Assembly: GCF_900166985.1 (NCBI RefSeq)
Contig: NZ_FUZK01000001.1
Location: forward strand, 727,288 to 791,287
Source: Acholeplasma oculi
GTDB lineage: Bacteria; Bacillota_I; Bacilli_A; Acholeplasmatales; Acholeplasmataceae
Direction: 5' to 3'
Length of the DNA stretch: 64,000 nt
Shown here: positions 1 through 8,600 of the stretch, in pieces
How positions within the stretch are numbered: the first letter of the stretch is position 1
Layout of the letters: each line of letters begins with the position of its first letter
The notes under the pieces: model-generated
The model's database searches: none
Told to the model about the DNA's origin: nothing
What the model saw: the letters and a program-made list of their open reading frames with translations, nothing else
Position numbers and translations under genes: made by a program

Positions 1-678
1 GCGTTCATTTTTTTCGAAAGGATCTTTTTTAACAATATCTACTTTAACTTTGATTGCCATTATAATTTCTTCAAGTGTTAATGTATCATGTACTTTAACA
101 TATTCGTATAATGTCTTATTACCAATTAAACCTGCCTTAATCACTTCAGCTAATCCATTTTTATACTCTACTTTTGGTAAGGTTTTTAATAATAATGGAT
201 CTATATACACTTTAAGTGGATTTTTAAATGCACCAATTAGATTTTTACCTTCTAAAATATCAATACCTGTTTTTGAACCAATGGATGAATCCACCATCGC
301 TAGTAGTGATGTTGGTATTTGAATAAATGGTACACCTCTATAAAGAGTAGCTGCTATAAAACCTGCTAAATCCCCTACAACCCCACCTCCAAATGCGATA
401 AGTAAATGATTCTTTTTAATACCTAACCCAATCAATTCATTAATAGATTTTGCATAGGTATCCAGTGATTTGGATTGTTCTACTGCAGGTATTACTACAA
501 ATTTTAAATCAAAATCCTTAAGTTCTTTTTTTAATTCTTTTTCATAGAGCTTAAAAAGGTTTTCATCTGTCAAAATAAAAAGTTCTCTAAATTCATAAAA
601 TGTCTTTATATCCTCATTGATTTTAGATAAAAGACCTTCTTCAATTTGTATGACATAATCATTAAGTGGAATGTTCAT
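1..678 (-). CDS. aroB: 3-dehydroquinate synthase (3' end beyond window)
   Basis: Second step of the shikimate pathway: converts DAHP to 3-dehydroquinate with NAD and a divalent metal, in the cytoplasm. Translating the minus strand from ATG at 678 gives an open frame running off the window edge (226 codons seen of a usual 350 or so). The NAD-binding segment GGGVVGDLAGFIAATLYRG and the following PTSLLAMVDSSIGSKTGID are diagnostic; KNLIGAF and the GLAEVIKAG metal/active-site region follow. An AAAGGAG ribosome site sits upstream of the ATG inside tyrA, and the start overlaps the end of tyrA by 17 nt, so it is the third cistron of an aroF-tyrA-aroB operon. Identity is secure; the C-terminus cannot be seen. 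Confidence 0.95.
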   Translation of the reverse strand, partial: MNIPLNDYVIQIEEGLLSKINEDIKTFYEFRELFILTDENLFKLYEKELKKELKDFDLKFVVIPAVEQSKSLDTYAKSINELIGLGIKKNHLLIAFGGGVVGDLAGFIAATLYRGVPFIQIPTSLLAMVDSSIGSKTGIDILEGKNLIGAFKNPLKVYIDPLLLKTLPKVEYKNGLAEVIKAGLIGNKTLYEYVKVHDTLTLEEIIMAIKVKVDIVKKDPFEKNER

Positions 679-1492
679 CGAATTTAATTCTCCTTTCCTT
701 AGATGCTTTAAGTTTAGATTCTAATAATTCTTGTTCTTCATTTAAAATGTTGGATTTTAAAGATTCTAAACTCTCAATAAATCGGTCAACAGTTTCAATT
801 AATACGTTCTTATTATCAATAAATAATTGTGCCCACATACGTTCATTGATTTTAGCAATTCTCGTTAAATCTCTAAATGAATCTCCTGTTGCATTTTTAG
901 TTTCTTCTAAGTTATCAATTAACATCAGATTCACTGCTAATAAATGAGTTAACTGTGATGTGTGTGCGATTAATTGATCATGTTTTTCTTTAGATATTTT
1001 GGTGATTTTTTTAAATCCTAAATCCATAGCCATCTTTTTAATTATAGAAACTTCTAAACGGTCCGTTGGGTCTTCATCAATGATTAAAAAGTTTGCTCCT
1101 TCAAACATTTGGATATCACGATTGTCATATCCTGATTTTTCTCTTCCAGCCATAGGATGGTGAGAAACATATCGAATGGACTTAGGAAGTATCTTTTCTA
1201 AAGAATCCATTTGATGTGTTTTAGTTCCTGAAATATCTGTTAGAATTTGATGGTTAAAATACTTAAGATGGTCTTCAACAAACTTCACATTTTCTTTTGG
1301 ATATAAAGCTAAAATAATGAGTTCTGAATCCAACATATCATCCATTCTAAATCCTTTAATAACGCCATCTTTAAACGCTTTTTCTTGGATGGATATATCT
1401 TTATCGATACCAAAAATTTCATATCCTTTTATCTTGAGTTTCTCTGCATAACTTGACCCCATCAAGCCAAGTCCTACTATAAAAACTTTCAT
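662..1492 (-). CDS. tyrA: prephenate dehydrogenase
   Basis: Oxidative decarboxylation of prephenate to 4-hydroxyphenylpyruvate, the committed step to tyrosine. The 276-residue protein begins with a Rossmann motif (VGLGLMGSS, residues 6-14) and carries the family SHHPMAGREKSG segment near residue 110, with a helical C-terminal dimerisation half. It is a stand-alone enzyme with no chorismate mutase or ACT domain, so feedback control through an ACT domain is absent. Its ATG overlaps the aroF stop as ATGA, and its end overlaps aroB. Being directly in a DAHP synthase operon with a tyrosine-rich leader peptide fits a tyrosine-controlled unit. Confidence 0.93.
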   Translation of the reverse strand: MKVFIVGLGLMGSSYAEKLKIKGYEIFGIDKDISIQEKAFKDGVIKGFRMDDMLDSELIILALYPKENVKFVEDHLKYFNHQILTDISGTKTHQMDSLEKILPKSIRYVSHHPMAGREKSGYDNRDIQMFEGANFLIIDEDPTDRLEVSIIKKMAMDLGFKKITKISKEKHDQLIAHTSQLTHLLAVNLMLIDNLEETKNATGDSFRDLTRIAKINERMWAQLFIDNKNVLIETVDRFIESLESLKSNILNEEQELLESKLKASKERRIKFDEHST

Positions 1493-2511
1493 CGTCTTAC
1501 TTTTTTATCAAGAACCGTTGAGAGTTTTTCTAAACGTTCCATCATCTGTTCAAATTTCTTAGGTTTCAAACTTTGTGCACCATCCGATAAAGCTTTTTCT
1601 GGTTCATGATGTACTTCAACAATAATACCATCTGCTCTAACAGCAAGGGAAGCAAGTGAAAGATCTTCAATCATTTCCCATTTACCAGCCGCATGACTAG
1701 GGTCTACAATCACTGGTAAATGTGATAACTCACGTACGGCTAATACTGCAGAAATATCTAATGTGTTTCTGGTGTATTTTTCAAATGTACGAATACCTCT
1801 TTCACATAAAATGACTTGTTCATTACCACTTGCCATAATGTATTCTGCACTCATTAACCATTCTTCAATCGTATTACTTAAACCTCTTTTTAATAAAATC
1901 GGAGTTTTTGTTTTCCCAACAGCTTTTAAAAGGTCAAAGTTTTGCATATTTCTAGCACCAATTTGAATGATATCTGCATACTTTACAAATGCATCAATAT
2001 GTTCTGTACCCATGAGTTCTGTTACGATAGCCATACCTAACTCATCTGCAACTTCTCTCATCATCTTTAACCCTTCAATACCAAGTCCTTGGAAAGCATA
2101 TGGACTTGTTCTTGGTTTAAAGACACCGCCTCTTAAAATACGGGAACCACTTTCTTTAACTGCTTTTGCAATAATTTCTAATTGTTCTCTAGATTCCACA
2201 CTACAAGGACCACTCATCACAACAAATTCGTCCCCACCAATTTGGACACCATTTTTTAATGTGATGATCGTTGGATCTTGCTTGAAAGCTTTACTTGCTA
2301 ATTTGTAAGGACTAGAAATACGCGTGACAGTTTCTACACCAGGAAAGACTTTAATTTGATCCATATCCAGTGATTTAACGTCTCCTAAAATACCAAACAA
2401 ACATAGCGTATCGCTTGAGGCATCTTTGATACCAAAACCTTTTTCTATTAAAAAATCTTGAAGATATTTGATGTCCTTTGCTTGGGCACCTTTTTTCATT
2501 TGTACAATCAT
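1489..2511 (-). CDS. aroF: 3-deoxy-7-phosphoheptulonate (DAHP) synthase, type I-beta
   Basis: Condenses phosphoenolpyruvate and erythrose 4-phosphate, the entry reaction of aromatic biosynthesis. The 340-residue protein has an N-terminal ferredoxin-like regulatory domain (residues 1 to about 75) as in Thermotoga and Bacillus-type enzymes, then the TIM barrel with GPCSVES, LRGGVFKPRTSPY, QIGARNMQNF, LLKRG and VDPSHAAGK motifs. In this family the ferredoxin-like domain gives Tyr/Phe feedback inhibition. First gene of aroF-tyrA-aroB. An intrinsic terminator ends only about 20 nt before its start codon, so expression must pass an attenuator. Confidence 0.95.
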   Translation of the reverse strand: MIVQMKKGAQAKDIKYLQDFLIEKGFGIKDASSDTLCLFGILGDVKSLDMDQIKVFPGVETVTRISSPYKLASKAFKQDPTIITLKNGVQIGGDEFVVMSGPCSVESREQLEIIAKAVKESGSRILRGGVFKPRTSPYAFQGLGIEGLKMMREVADELGMAIVTELMGTEHIDAFVKYADIIQIGARNMQNFDLLKAVGKTKTPILLKRGLSNTIEEWLMSAEYIMASGNEQVILCERGIRTFEKYTRNTLDISAVLAVRELSHLPVIVDPSHAAGKWEMIEDLSLASLAVRADGIIVEVHHEPEKALSDGAQSLKPKKFEQMMERLEKLSTVLDKKVRR

Positions 2512-2530
2512 ATATTTATCTCTCTTTCTT

Positions 2531-2568
2531 AAAAATAAAACTCCTTAAGGTCTGTGCCCTTAAGGAGT
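2531..2568 (-). terminator. intrinsic terminator/attenuator in the aro leader
   Basis: On the minus strand a perfect 11-bp stem (ACTCCTTAAGG / CCTTAAGGAGT, 2558-2568 and 2540-2550) with a 7-nt loop is followed directly by TTTATTTTT. It lies between the leader peptide and aroF rather than after a gene, so it is an attenuator and not an end-of-operon terminator. Confidence 0.9.
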
Positions 2569-2587
2569 CATAATCATTGATTGCTTA

Positions 2588-2666
2588 TGCTTGGGTAACA
2601 TTCCTTATTGTTTACTTAATCAAAACTATAAAAAGGAATGCATATTGGTGTGATGCAAAACCTTTT
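2588..2666 (-). promoter_or_regulatory. competing leader hairpins of the aro operon
   Basis: Three mutually exclusive pairings can be read on the minus strand. (1) AAAAGG (2661-2666, overlapping the leader peptide stop) with CCTTTT (2631-2636), extended by UGCAU/AUGCA. (2) CATTCCTT (2633-2640) with AAGGAATG (2599-2606). (3) TAAGGA (2602-2607) with TCCTTA (2561-2566) of the terminator stem. A ribosome at the leader stop codon would block pairing 1, favour 2 and permit termination. A ribosome stalled earlier would allow 1 and free segment 3. In addition ATGTTACC (2594-2601) is the exact complement of GGTAACAT (2708-2715) near the leader start. Pairings are seen; the mechanism is inferred. Confidence 0.6.
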
Positions 2667-2706
2667 ACATGTGATAGAAGTAATAATAAGAATTTAAATG
2701 AATCAT
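2665..2706 (-). CDS. aromatic-rich leader peptide of the aro operon
   Basis: A 13-codon reading frame, MIHLNSYYYFYHM, with five consecutive aromatic codons (Tyr-Tyr-Tyr-Phe-Tyr) lies between the operon promoter and the terminator in front of aroF. An in-frame ATG at 2724 would lengthen it to 19 residues (MKVGNI...). That ATG sits only about 9 nt after the predicted transcription start and has no clear ribosome site, and the ATG at 2706 has only a weak upstream GG. The composition matches the end products of the operon, as in phe/trp leader peptides of enterobacteria. The surrounding AT-rich sequence could produce Tyr codons by chance, so translation needs proof. Confidence 0.6.
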   Translation of the reverse strand: MIHLNSYYYFYHM

Positions 2707-2738
2707 GATGTTACCAACTTTCATTGAAGTTTGTTTAT

Positions 2739-2767
2739 ATACTATCACAATTTAAAATCATTTACAA
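2739..2767 (-). promoter_or_regulatory. promoter of aroF-tyrA-aroB
   Basis: Minus strand -35 TTGTAA (2762-2767), 17-nt spacer, -10 TAGTAT (2739-2744) preceded by TGA, an extended -10. Predicted start of transcription near 2732, upstream of the leader peptide. Confidence 0.7.
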
Positions 2768-2777
2768 TAAAAATTGT

Positions 2778-3626
2778 TTATTGTTTTTGAATATAACCAA
2801 TTGCAATTGCTTTTGGTCCACAATGTGCACCGACTACAGGTGTGAGATATGTAGAAATAATTTCTCTTTCAGGATACACTTTCTTAACCATATCTGTAAT
2901 TTCTTTTACTGCTTGATCATTGTGTGCATGTGATATAAATGTTATAACGTCTTTATCTTTAGTATCTTCTAAATATAGTTCAACAATACGCATTAAACTT
3001 TTTTTAGTCGTTCTAATTTTTTCAAGTGTTTGAACTTTACCTTCGCTATCTAGTGTTAAAACCGGTTTGATTTTTAAGAACGTACCTAATGTACCACTTA
3101 ATTTAGATAATCTACCGTTTTTAACTAAATAAAGTAATGTATCGACTGCAAAATACATTTTATTGTGGTCTCTGATAAAATCTAAAACACTCAATACTTC
3201 TTTTAAATTAGCACCTAATTTAAACATTTGATACGCTTGTATTGCCATATGACTTTCTGGATAAGCTAATGTTTTAGAATCATAGACATGTACTTTAATT
3301 TTCATATCTTTAGAAAGATGCTTAATGGCATCATGAAGACCTGATAGAGGTTTAGCAATTGTGATGACTAAACAATCAGTATACCCTTCTTTTTGTAGTG
3401 CTTCTAAATGTTCTGTAACATATCCTAGTGATACATAACTTGTTTTTGGAATATCATTGGGATGTTCACTTATTCTTTGATAGAAATCTTTTGCACTAAG
3501 TTCAGTAAAATCATTATAAGATTCATCTCCAAAATGGATTTTACTTCTAAATACATCAATATCTTTTGGATAATCCAAATAATCAATTGCAGAGTTAGAA
3601 CAAACAATGACTCTATACTTTTTCAT
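2778..3626 (-). CDS. DegV family fatty-acid-binding protein
   Basis: 282 residues with the DegV/FakB fold. The N-terminal half has a Ser-rich ligand segment (VCSNSAIDY, KTSYVSLGYV) and the C-terminal half has the LLYLVKNGRLSKLSG motif typical of the family, ending VVGAHCGPKAIAIGYI. FakB-type DegV proteins present fatty acids to the FakA kinase for incorporation into phospholipid, a plausible job in a mollicute. No fakA is in the window, so the ligand is inferred from family membership. Start ATG at 3626 has AGAGGGAA upstream and overlaps the 3' end of mscL by 14 nt. Confidence 0.88.
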   Translation of the reverse strand: MKKYRVIVCSNSAIDYLDYPKDIDVFRSKIHFGDESYNDFTELSAKDFYQRISEHPNDIPKTSYVSLGYVTEHLEALQKEGYTDCLVITIAKPLSGLHDAIKHLSKDMKIKVHVYDSKTLAYPESHMAIQAYQMFKLGANLKEVLSVLDFIRDHNKMYFAVDTLLYLVKNGRLSKLSGTLGTFLKIKPVLTLDSEGKVQTLEKIRTTKKSLMRIVELYLEDTKDKDVITFISHAHNDQAVKEITDMVKKVYPEREIISTYLTPVVGAHCGPKAIAIGYIQKQ

Positions 3627-4152
3627 TCGATTCCCTCTTAAGTAGATCTCTAATTTCAGTTAAAAGTTTAATGTCTTCAGGGATTTCTTTAACAACAGGT
3701 TCTTTTTCTTTTAATTCATTTTCTTGTTTTTCTTTTAATGCTAATATTTTTGCTTCATTTTCTTTACGTTTAATGAAGAAATATAATACAAAATAAATAC
3801 ATAGAGCAATAATTAAAAACTCTAAGATAATTTGAATCAGATTACCATAACGAATATAAACGTCTGTAAATTGTTGGATACCATTGACAAAAACAGGTGA
3901 ACCGCCATCGTCTAAAATAGGTTTACGACTAATCAACCATTGTAAATCTCTAAACTCTACACCCCCTAATAAAACACCAATCGGTGGTAAGATGACATCA
4001 TTTACAAGGCTGGTAATTATCTTACCAAACGCACCACCGATAATGACACCCACTGCCATATCAATGACGTTTCCTCGCATGATAAAATTCTTAAAACCTG
4101 CAACAAAACCACTTGCTAGTTCTTTTGTTGTTACTTTATCCTTTTTTCCCAT
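3613..4152 (-). CDS. mscL: large-conductance mechanosensitive channel
   Basis: Membrane channel that opens under hypo-osmotic stretch. From ATG at 4152 (AAAGGAAATCAAT upstream) the protein is 179 residues. The amphipathic N-terminus FKNFIMRGNVIDMAVGVIIGG and TM1 are highly conserved; TM2 (IIALCIYFVLYFFI) follows a periplasmic-type loop. The C-terminal tail is longer than usual and Lys/Glu-rich, ending in a helical bundle segment. A longer frame starting at 4179 exists but its first residues do not resemble MscL. Confidence 0.93.
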   Translation of the reverse strand: MGKKDKVTTKELASGFVAGFKNFIMRGNVIDMAVGVIIGGAFGKIITSLVNDVILPPIGVLLGGVEFRDLQWLISRKPILDDGGSPVFVNGIQQFTDVYIRYGNLIQIILEFLIIALCIYFVLYFFIKRKENEAKILALKEKQENELKEKEPVVKEIPEDIKLLTEIRDLLKRESNEKV

Positions 4153-4234
4153 ATTGATTTCCTTTCTTTGATAAAACATTACTCTATATTTCTACTATAT
4201 CAAAATACGTTGTTTAATACTTAAAATTAGATAA

Positions 4235-4678
4235 TTATTTGTGATAAGGATGATTTTTCAAAATGGATATGGCACGGTAAATTTGTTCAATAAGCATGAG
4301 ACGCATCAGTTGATGCGGAAATGTAAAATCTGAAAAACTCAGTAACATGTTTGATCGTTCTTTGACTTCATCACTTAATCCAAAAGAACCACCAATAATA
4401 AAGGTTATCTGTGGTGTTTGAAATGTGGTTACTTTATCTAATACAGATGCAAATGCTTCTGATGTCATTTTCTTCCCTTCAATCGCTAAGGCAATCACAT
4501 ATTCATCTTTAGATATTTTATTAAGGATTTGTTCCCCTTCTTTTTTCATACCTTGTAATTCCTTCTCATCAGGAATTTCAAGTATGGTTATATCTTTAAT
4601 CTGTTTTTTATAATCAGCTATTAAATCATTTAATGGTTTTTGTTTCAAATACCCCACACAAATTATTTTAATTTTCAT
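4235..4678 (-). CDS. rlmH: 23S rRNA pseudouridine-1915 N3-methyltransferase
   Basis: SPOUT-family methyltransferase acting on helix 69 of 23S rRNA in the assembled 70S ribosome. 147 residues, close to the family length of about 155. Conserved features: N-terminal KIICVGYLK, ALAIEGKKMTSEAFA, ITFIIGGSFGLSDEV (knot region binding SAM) and the C-terminal FPHQLMRLMLIEQIYRA...YHK. Its ATG overlaps the walJ stop as ATGA, a pairing commonly seen in Firmicutes. Confidence 0.95.
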   Translation of the reverse strand: MKIKIICVGYLKQKPLNDLIADYKKQIKDITILEIPDEKELQGMKKEGEQILNKISKDEYVIALAIEGKKMTSEAFASVLDKVTTFQTPQITFIIGGSFGLSDEVKERSNMLLSFSDFTFPHQLMRLMLIEQIYRAISILKNHPYHK

Positions 4679-5445
4679 ATTTTAATTCCTTCTAATGCCT
4701 CTTGAGATGCAAATACCACTTGAATATTTAATAAATTTTCAACATGGTCAACGATTGCTTTTTCAATATCAAACTGATGATTACATTCCTCACTAATATG
4801 TGCAACAATCCATGTTGCTTTCTTATTTTTGGTTAGTTTATTAATGAGTAAAGCAGCATCTTCATTCGATAAATGTCCATCCATACCTAAAATACGTTGT
4901 TTTAATTGAAATGGTCTTCTAGAATCTAGTAATCTTTTAGGATCATGATTGGATTCTAAAAGATATACGTCTGCATCTTTTAATACATCCATATACGATG
5001 CATCTACATATCCTGTATCGGTTAAGTATACAAATCTTTTATCATTCCAATCGAATCTAAATCCTACAGGTTCATTCGCATCATGCGATAACATAATAGG
5101 TAAGCAATCATAATCAAATAATTTAAAAGGAACATCTGCTTTAATGATGTGCTTTTCTGGTAGTAATGTTTTAACATCCAAACTGAGTGCTTGATACGTT
5201 CCTTTTGTTAAGTAAACATGTTTAATAAATCCTTTTTTAAGTAACGCTTTTAAACCAATAATATGATCAGAATGTTCATGTGTTATGAGTAAAGTATCTA
5301 CCTGACTAATATCCTCACCGTAGGCTTGCATTTTCGATTCAATACTCTTTAAATTGATGCCTGCATCTACAAAGAAAGACTTTATATCATTTTTAACATA
5401 TGTCATGTTACCTTTTGACCCTGAAGCTAATACAAAAATTTCCAT
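4675..5445 (-). CDS. walJ: WalJ/YycJ-type metallo-beta-lactamase-fold hydrolase
   Basis: 256-residue MBL-fold protein. Metal-binding THEHSDHIIG motif near residues 54-63, LSHDANEPVGF, LTDTGYV, ESNHDP and a late AHISEECN. B. subtilis YycJ/WalJ is a 5'-3' DNA exonuclease of this fold linked to mismatch repair and walRK; here no walRK is adjacent, but the gene is translationally coupled to rlmH as in other Firmicutes. The name follows this context and sequence; enzymatic activity is inferred. Confidence 0.85.
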   Translation of the reverse strand: MEIFVLASGSKGNMTYVKNDIKSFFVDAGINLKSIESKMQAYGEDISQVDTLLITHEHSDHIIGLKALLKKGFIKHVYLTKGTYQALSLDVKTLLPEKHIIKADVPFKLFDYDCLPIMLSHDANEPVGFRFDWNDKRFVYLTDTGYVDASYMDVLKDADVYLLESNHDPKRLLDSRRPFQLKQRILGMDGHLSNEDAALLINKLTKNKKATWIVAHISEECNHQFDIEKAIVDHVENLLNIQVVFASQEALEGIKI

Positions 5446-5540
5446 ATTTTTTCACCTAACACTATTGTAACACAGTTTCATATCTCAATGTAAGCGGTCT
5501 TTTTATCCATGATATAAATATCATTAATGTTAAAAAACGG

Positions 5541-5569
5541 TTGCATTAGCGGCTAAAAAATGCTATATT
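5541..5569 (+). promoter_or_regulatory. promoter of the giant lipoprotein gene
   Basis: -35 TTGCAT (5541-5546), 17-nt spacer, extended -10 TGC-TATATT (TG at 5561-5562, hexamer 5564-5569). A strong AAGGAG ribosome site follows at 5599-5604. Confidence 0.75.
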
Positions 5570-5616
5570 ATATGTGCTGTATTTTTTTAAACACATTTAA
5601 GGAGTGAAACGCATAC

Positions 5617-8600
5617 ATGAATATATTAAAAACATTATTTCCTGCTAAGAAAATCGCTATTTTTTTACTAGCCATCGTTTCTTTGCTCATCCTAGTTGCT
5701 TGTGGTGAAACCACGGGTACGCCTTACGGCACATTAGGTGATGATACATATTTAGACATTAACGGTTATACTGTAACCGAAAGACAACTATATAATCAAT
5801 TAAGAACATCGTCTTTAAATAGACTTACATCTTACATTGATGAAATTGTATTCTCTGATGTTGAAATCAACACAGAAGATTTAACCGATTTTGAGGTAAC
5901 GGCATTTGAACAAGAAATCAATACAGCGCTCTTCTCATCTGCAACAGTGACACCAAAAGCAATTAGTGATTATACAGATGGTATGACAGCTAGAAGAATT
6001 CTTTCATTTGCCGACTCATTTGTTATCACGAATCCTGAAGTAAACAAAGCAAACCTAATTGCATTCTTAGATGCAGTTGTTGCTGATGTGATTGCAAGAG
6101 CTGAAGCAGTTGATTTTGATGAAGAAGCTGATTTCGTTTTTGGTTACGTAAATAAAACTGCTTATCCAACATATGCAGCGGTTATTGATGCAATAATTGC
6201 ACAATATGAAGTTGCAGTCGCTAAGAAAGTTTATGCTAAAGGCATTTTAGGTTCTGCAGTTGGATCAGGTTTAGAAGGTGAAATTAATGATGAAGACAAT
6301 GCTGCTTATATTTCAGAAGCACATGCTGTAACACATTACAAAAATAATGTTGCAGGTCGTTATGACACTTCTGTTTTAATTGTTAAATTTGAAAACGTCG
6401 TAGAACAAGAAACTGCTCGTTACAAATACGCTATTAAATCAAACTCACGTGGAGATTGGTACCAAATTCCAAACATCTCAGACCAAGCTGTTATTGATAT
6501 TTTAAACGCTGGTAGTGGTGATGCTAACTGGAAACCATATCATCAAAAAGTTTCTGATATCTTAGTTAATGATTTACAATTTGTTGCTGGAAGTTTTGAG
6601 GCAATCGACTATAGAACTCCAGAATTTGCTACATACTATAGCAAATACGTTCTAAACTCAACAGATGATGCTGAGTTATTATTAAATGATTCTCCAGCAG
6701 ATAACAAAGTATTAGAAGTATTCTTACAAATCTATGATGATTTAAATGATACAACTTATGCTCAAGATTACATCGCAGGTACAATCACTAGAGCTGAATT
6801 AGAGGAAGCATTCACTTATGAATATACTTCTCCTATCTTAGCAAACGCTACTGAATTAAGAAACCAAGTCTATAACATGGACTCAGATGTATTATATGAT
6901 GGTGGTAATGGACAAGATGAAGATGGTAATGCATATGCTAAACCATACTCACGTCAAGTACAAACTATCGGTGGTACACCTTATCTATTATTCTTATTCA
7001 ATGACAACCGTACAGATGATGATGATGTATTAGATGAATCTAACCCAGATGAAACTGTATTTGCTGATAATCCTCATGCACAAAGCTTAAAAGCTGAAGC
7101 ATATGAAGCATTAGTTGAACAAAGATTAACAACTGCTTATATTAATGAAAAAGTAAATACAAAATTAAACGAAGCTACAATTGATATTTATGATCCAATC
7201 ATCCGTGAACTATACAAAAACCAAAGAGAATATAAAGGTTCTACTGGTTTCAATGGTAACGATGTATTAGCTACAGTTAATGGTGTTGACTTAACTGTTG
7301 ATGAATATTTCAACAGATTAGAAAAAACACTTGGTCTATCTACAGCACTTGATATTGTCTTAATGAGAAAATTAAGAGGAAATTATGGTGATGAAATTAC
7401 TGAAGCAGATATGGCTGATTTTAGAAATCAACTTGAAACACAATATGTAAATCCATTCTTAGCGGATCAATATGCTTCTGCTGGATTCCCTGCAACAATG
7501 GGACTTGATAACTTCTTATTAGTTGGATTCGGTGCTTGGGCACAAGATGGACGTAGTGCAACTGCTGATGCAATTGACAAAATCTATGTTCAAACAACAT
7601 TAAGAGAATTATTCCAAGAAGACTTAACAGTTCATTTTGAAGGAAATACATTAAACGATAACATTTATTCTAAGTTTGCTCAATTAGCTAAAAATGTTCG
7701 CGACAACCAAGTTGCAATTCAAGCGTCTCACTTATTAATCTATACAGACCTTGACAATGATGGTCAACCAGATAATCCAAATGAATTAGAACAAGTTAAA
7801 CGTGATCAATTAGAAGCATTATTACCAGCATTTATTACTGAAATTAACAAACGTGCTAAATTATCTTCAACAATCCAAGCTGGTTTACAAGCAGTTGTTA
7901 CTGCTTACGGCAATGGTACACGTTATGAATTATCAAGTGTAACATTACCTGCAAACCCAACTCCACAAGAAATTGAAGACTATATCAATAGCTTCAACCG
8001 TGAAGATGTCTGGGTTCCATTCAAAAAAGCTGGATTTAAATTAAAATATGAAGCATTAAATGAAATTTCTAACCAAACAAACTTCCCAACTCAACAATCA
8101 GGACTTGATGTAGATTTCTATGAATATGCAATGAAACTTGCAAATTATATTAAGGCTGAAGTAACTGAAGTGGTTGGTGGTGAAGAACCAACTAAAGAAG
8201 AAATGGTTGCACGTGCAAATGCAATGTTACCATTATACGCACCAGCATTAATTACAACAGACAACACAATCGTTGCTGATGGTAATTCAGCTGTACGTTC
8301 TGGATTTGGTTATCACTTAATCGTTGCTACAAGCTATGTACACCCAGAATCAGCAAGATTAGAAGCAGTATCTACTTCTGAACAAGCAGAATATACTTCT
8401 AAGATTGACAATCCATATGAAACTGACAAGAAATTAGTTGGTTACAATAATGATTCAAGTGACATCACTTGGGAACAAATCATGATTTACCTTGAAGAGT
8501 CTAAAGAAGAAACAGGTGTTGTAACATTACCTACTTCTGTACAAACTACAATTACTAAGTATTTTGCAACAATCAACTCAAATACAATGTATAACTCTTC

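Noticed and set aside
2531-2767. T-box riboswitch in the aro leader
   Set aside because: A UGGUA sequence occurs near the leader start, but the conserved AGGGUGGNACCGCG antiterminator is absent before the terminator, and the order of elements is wrong.
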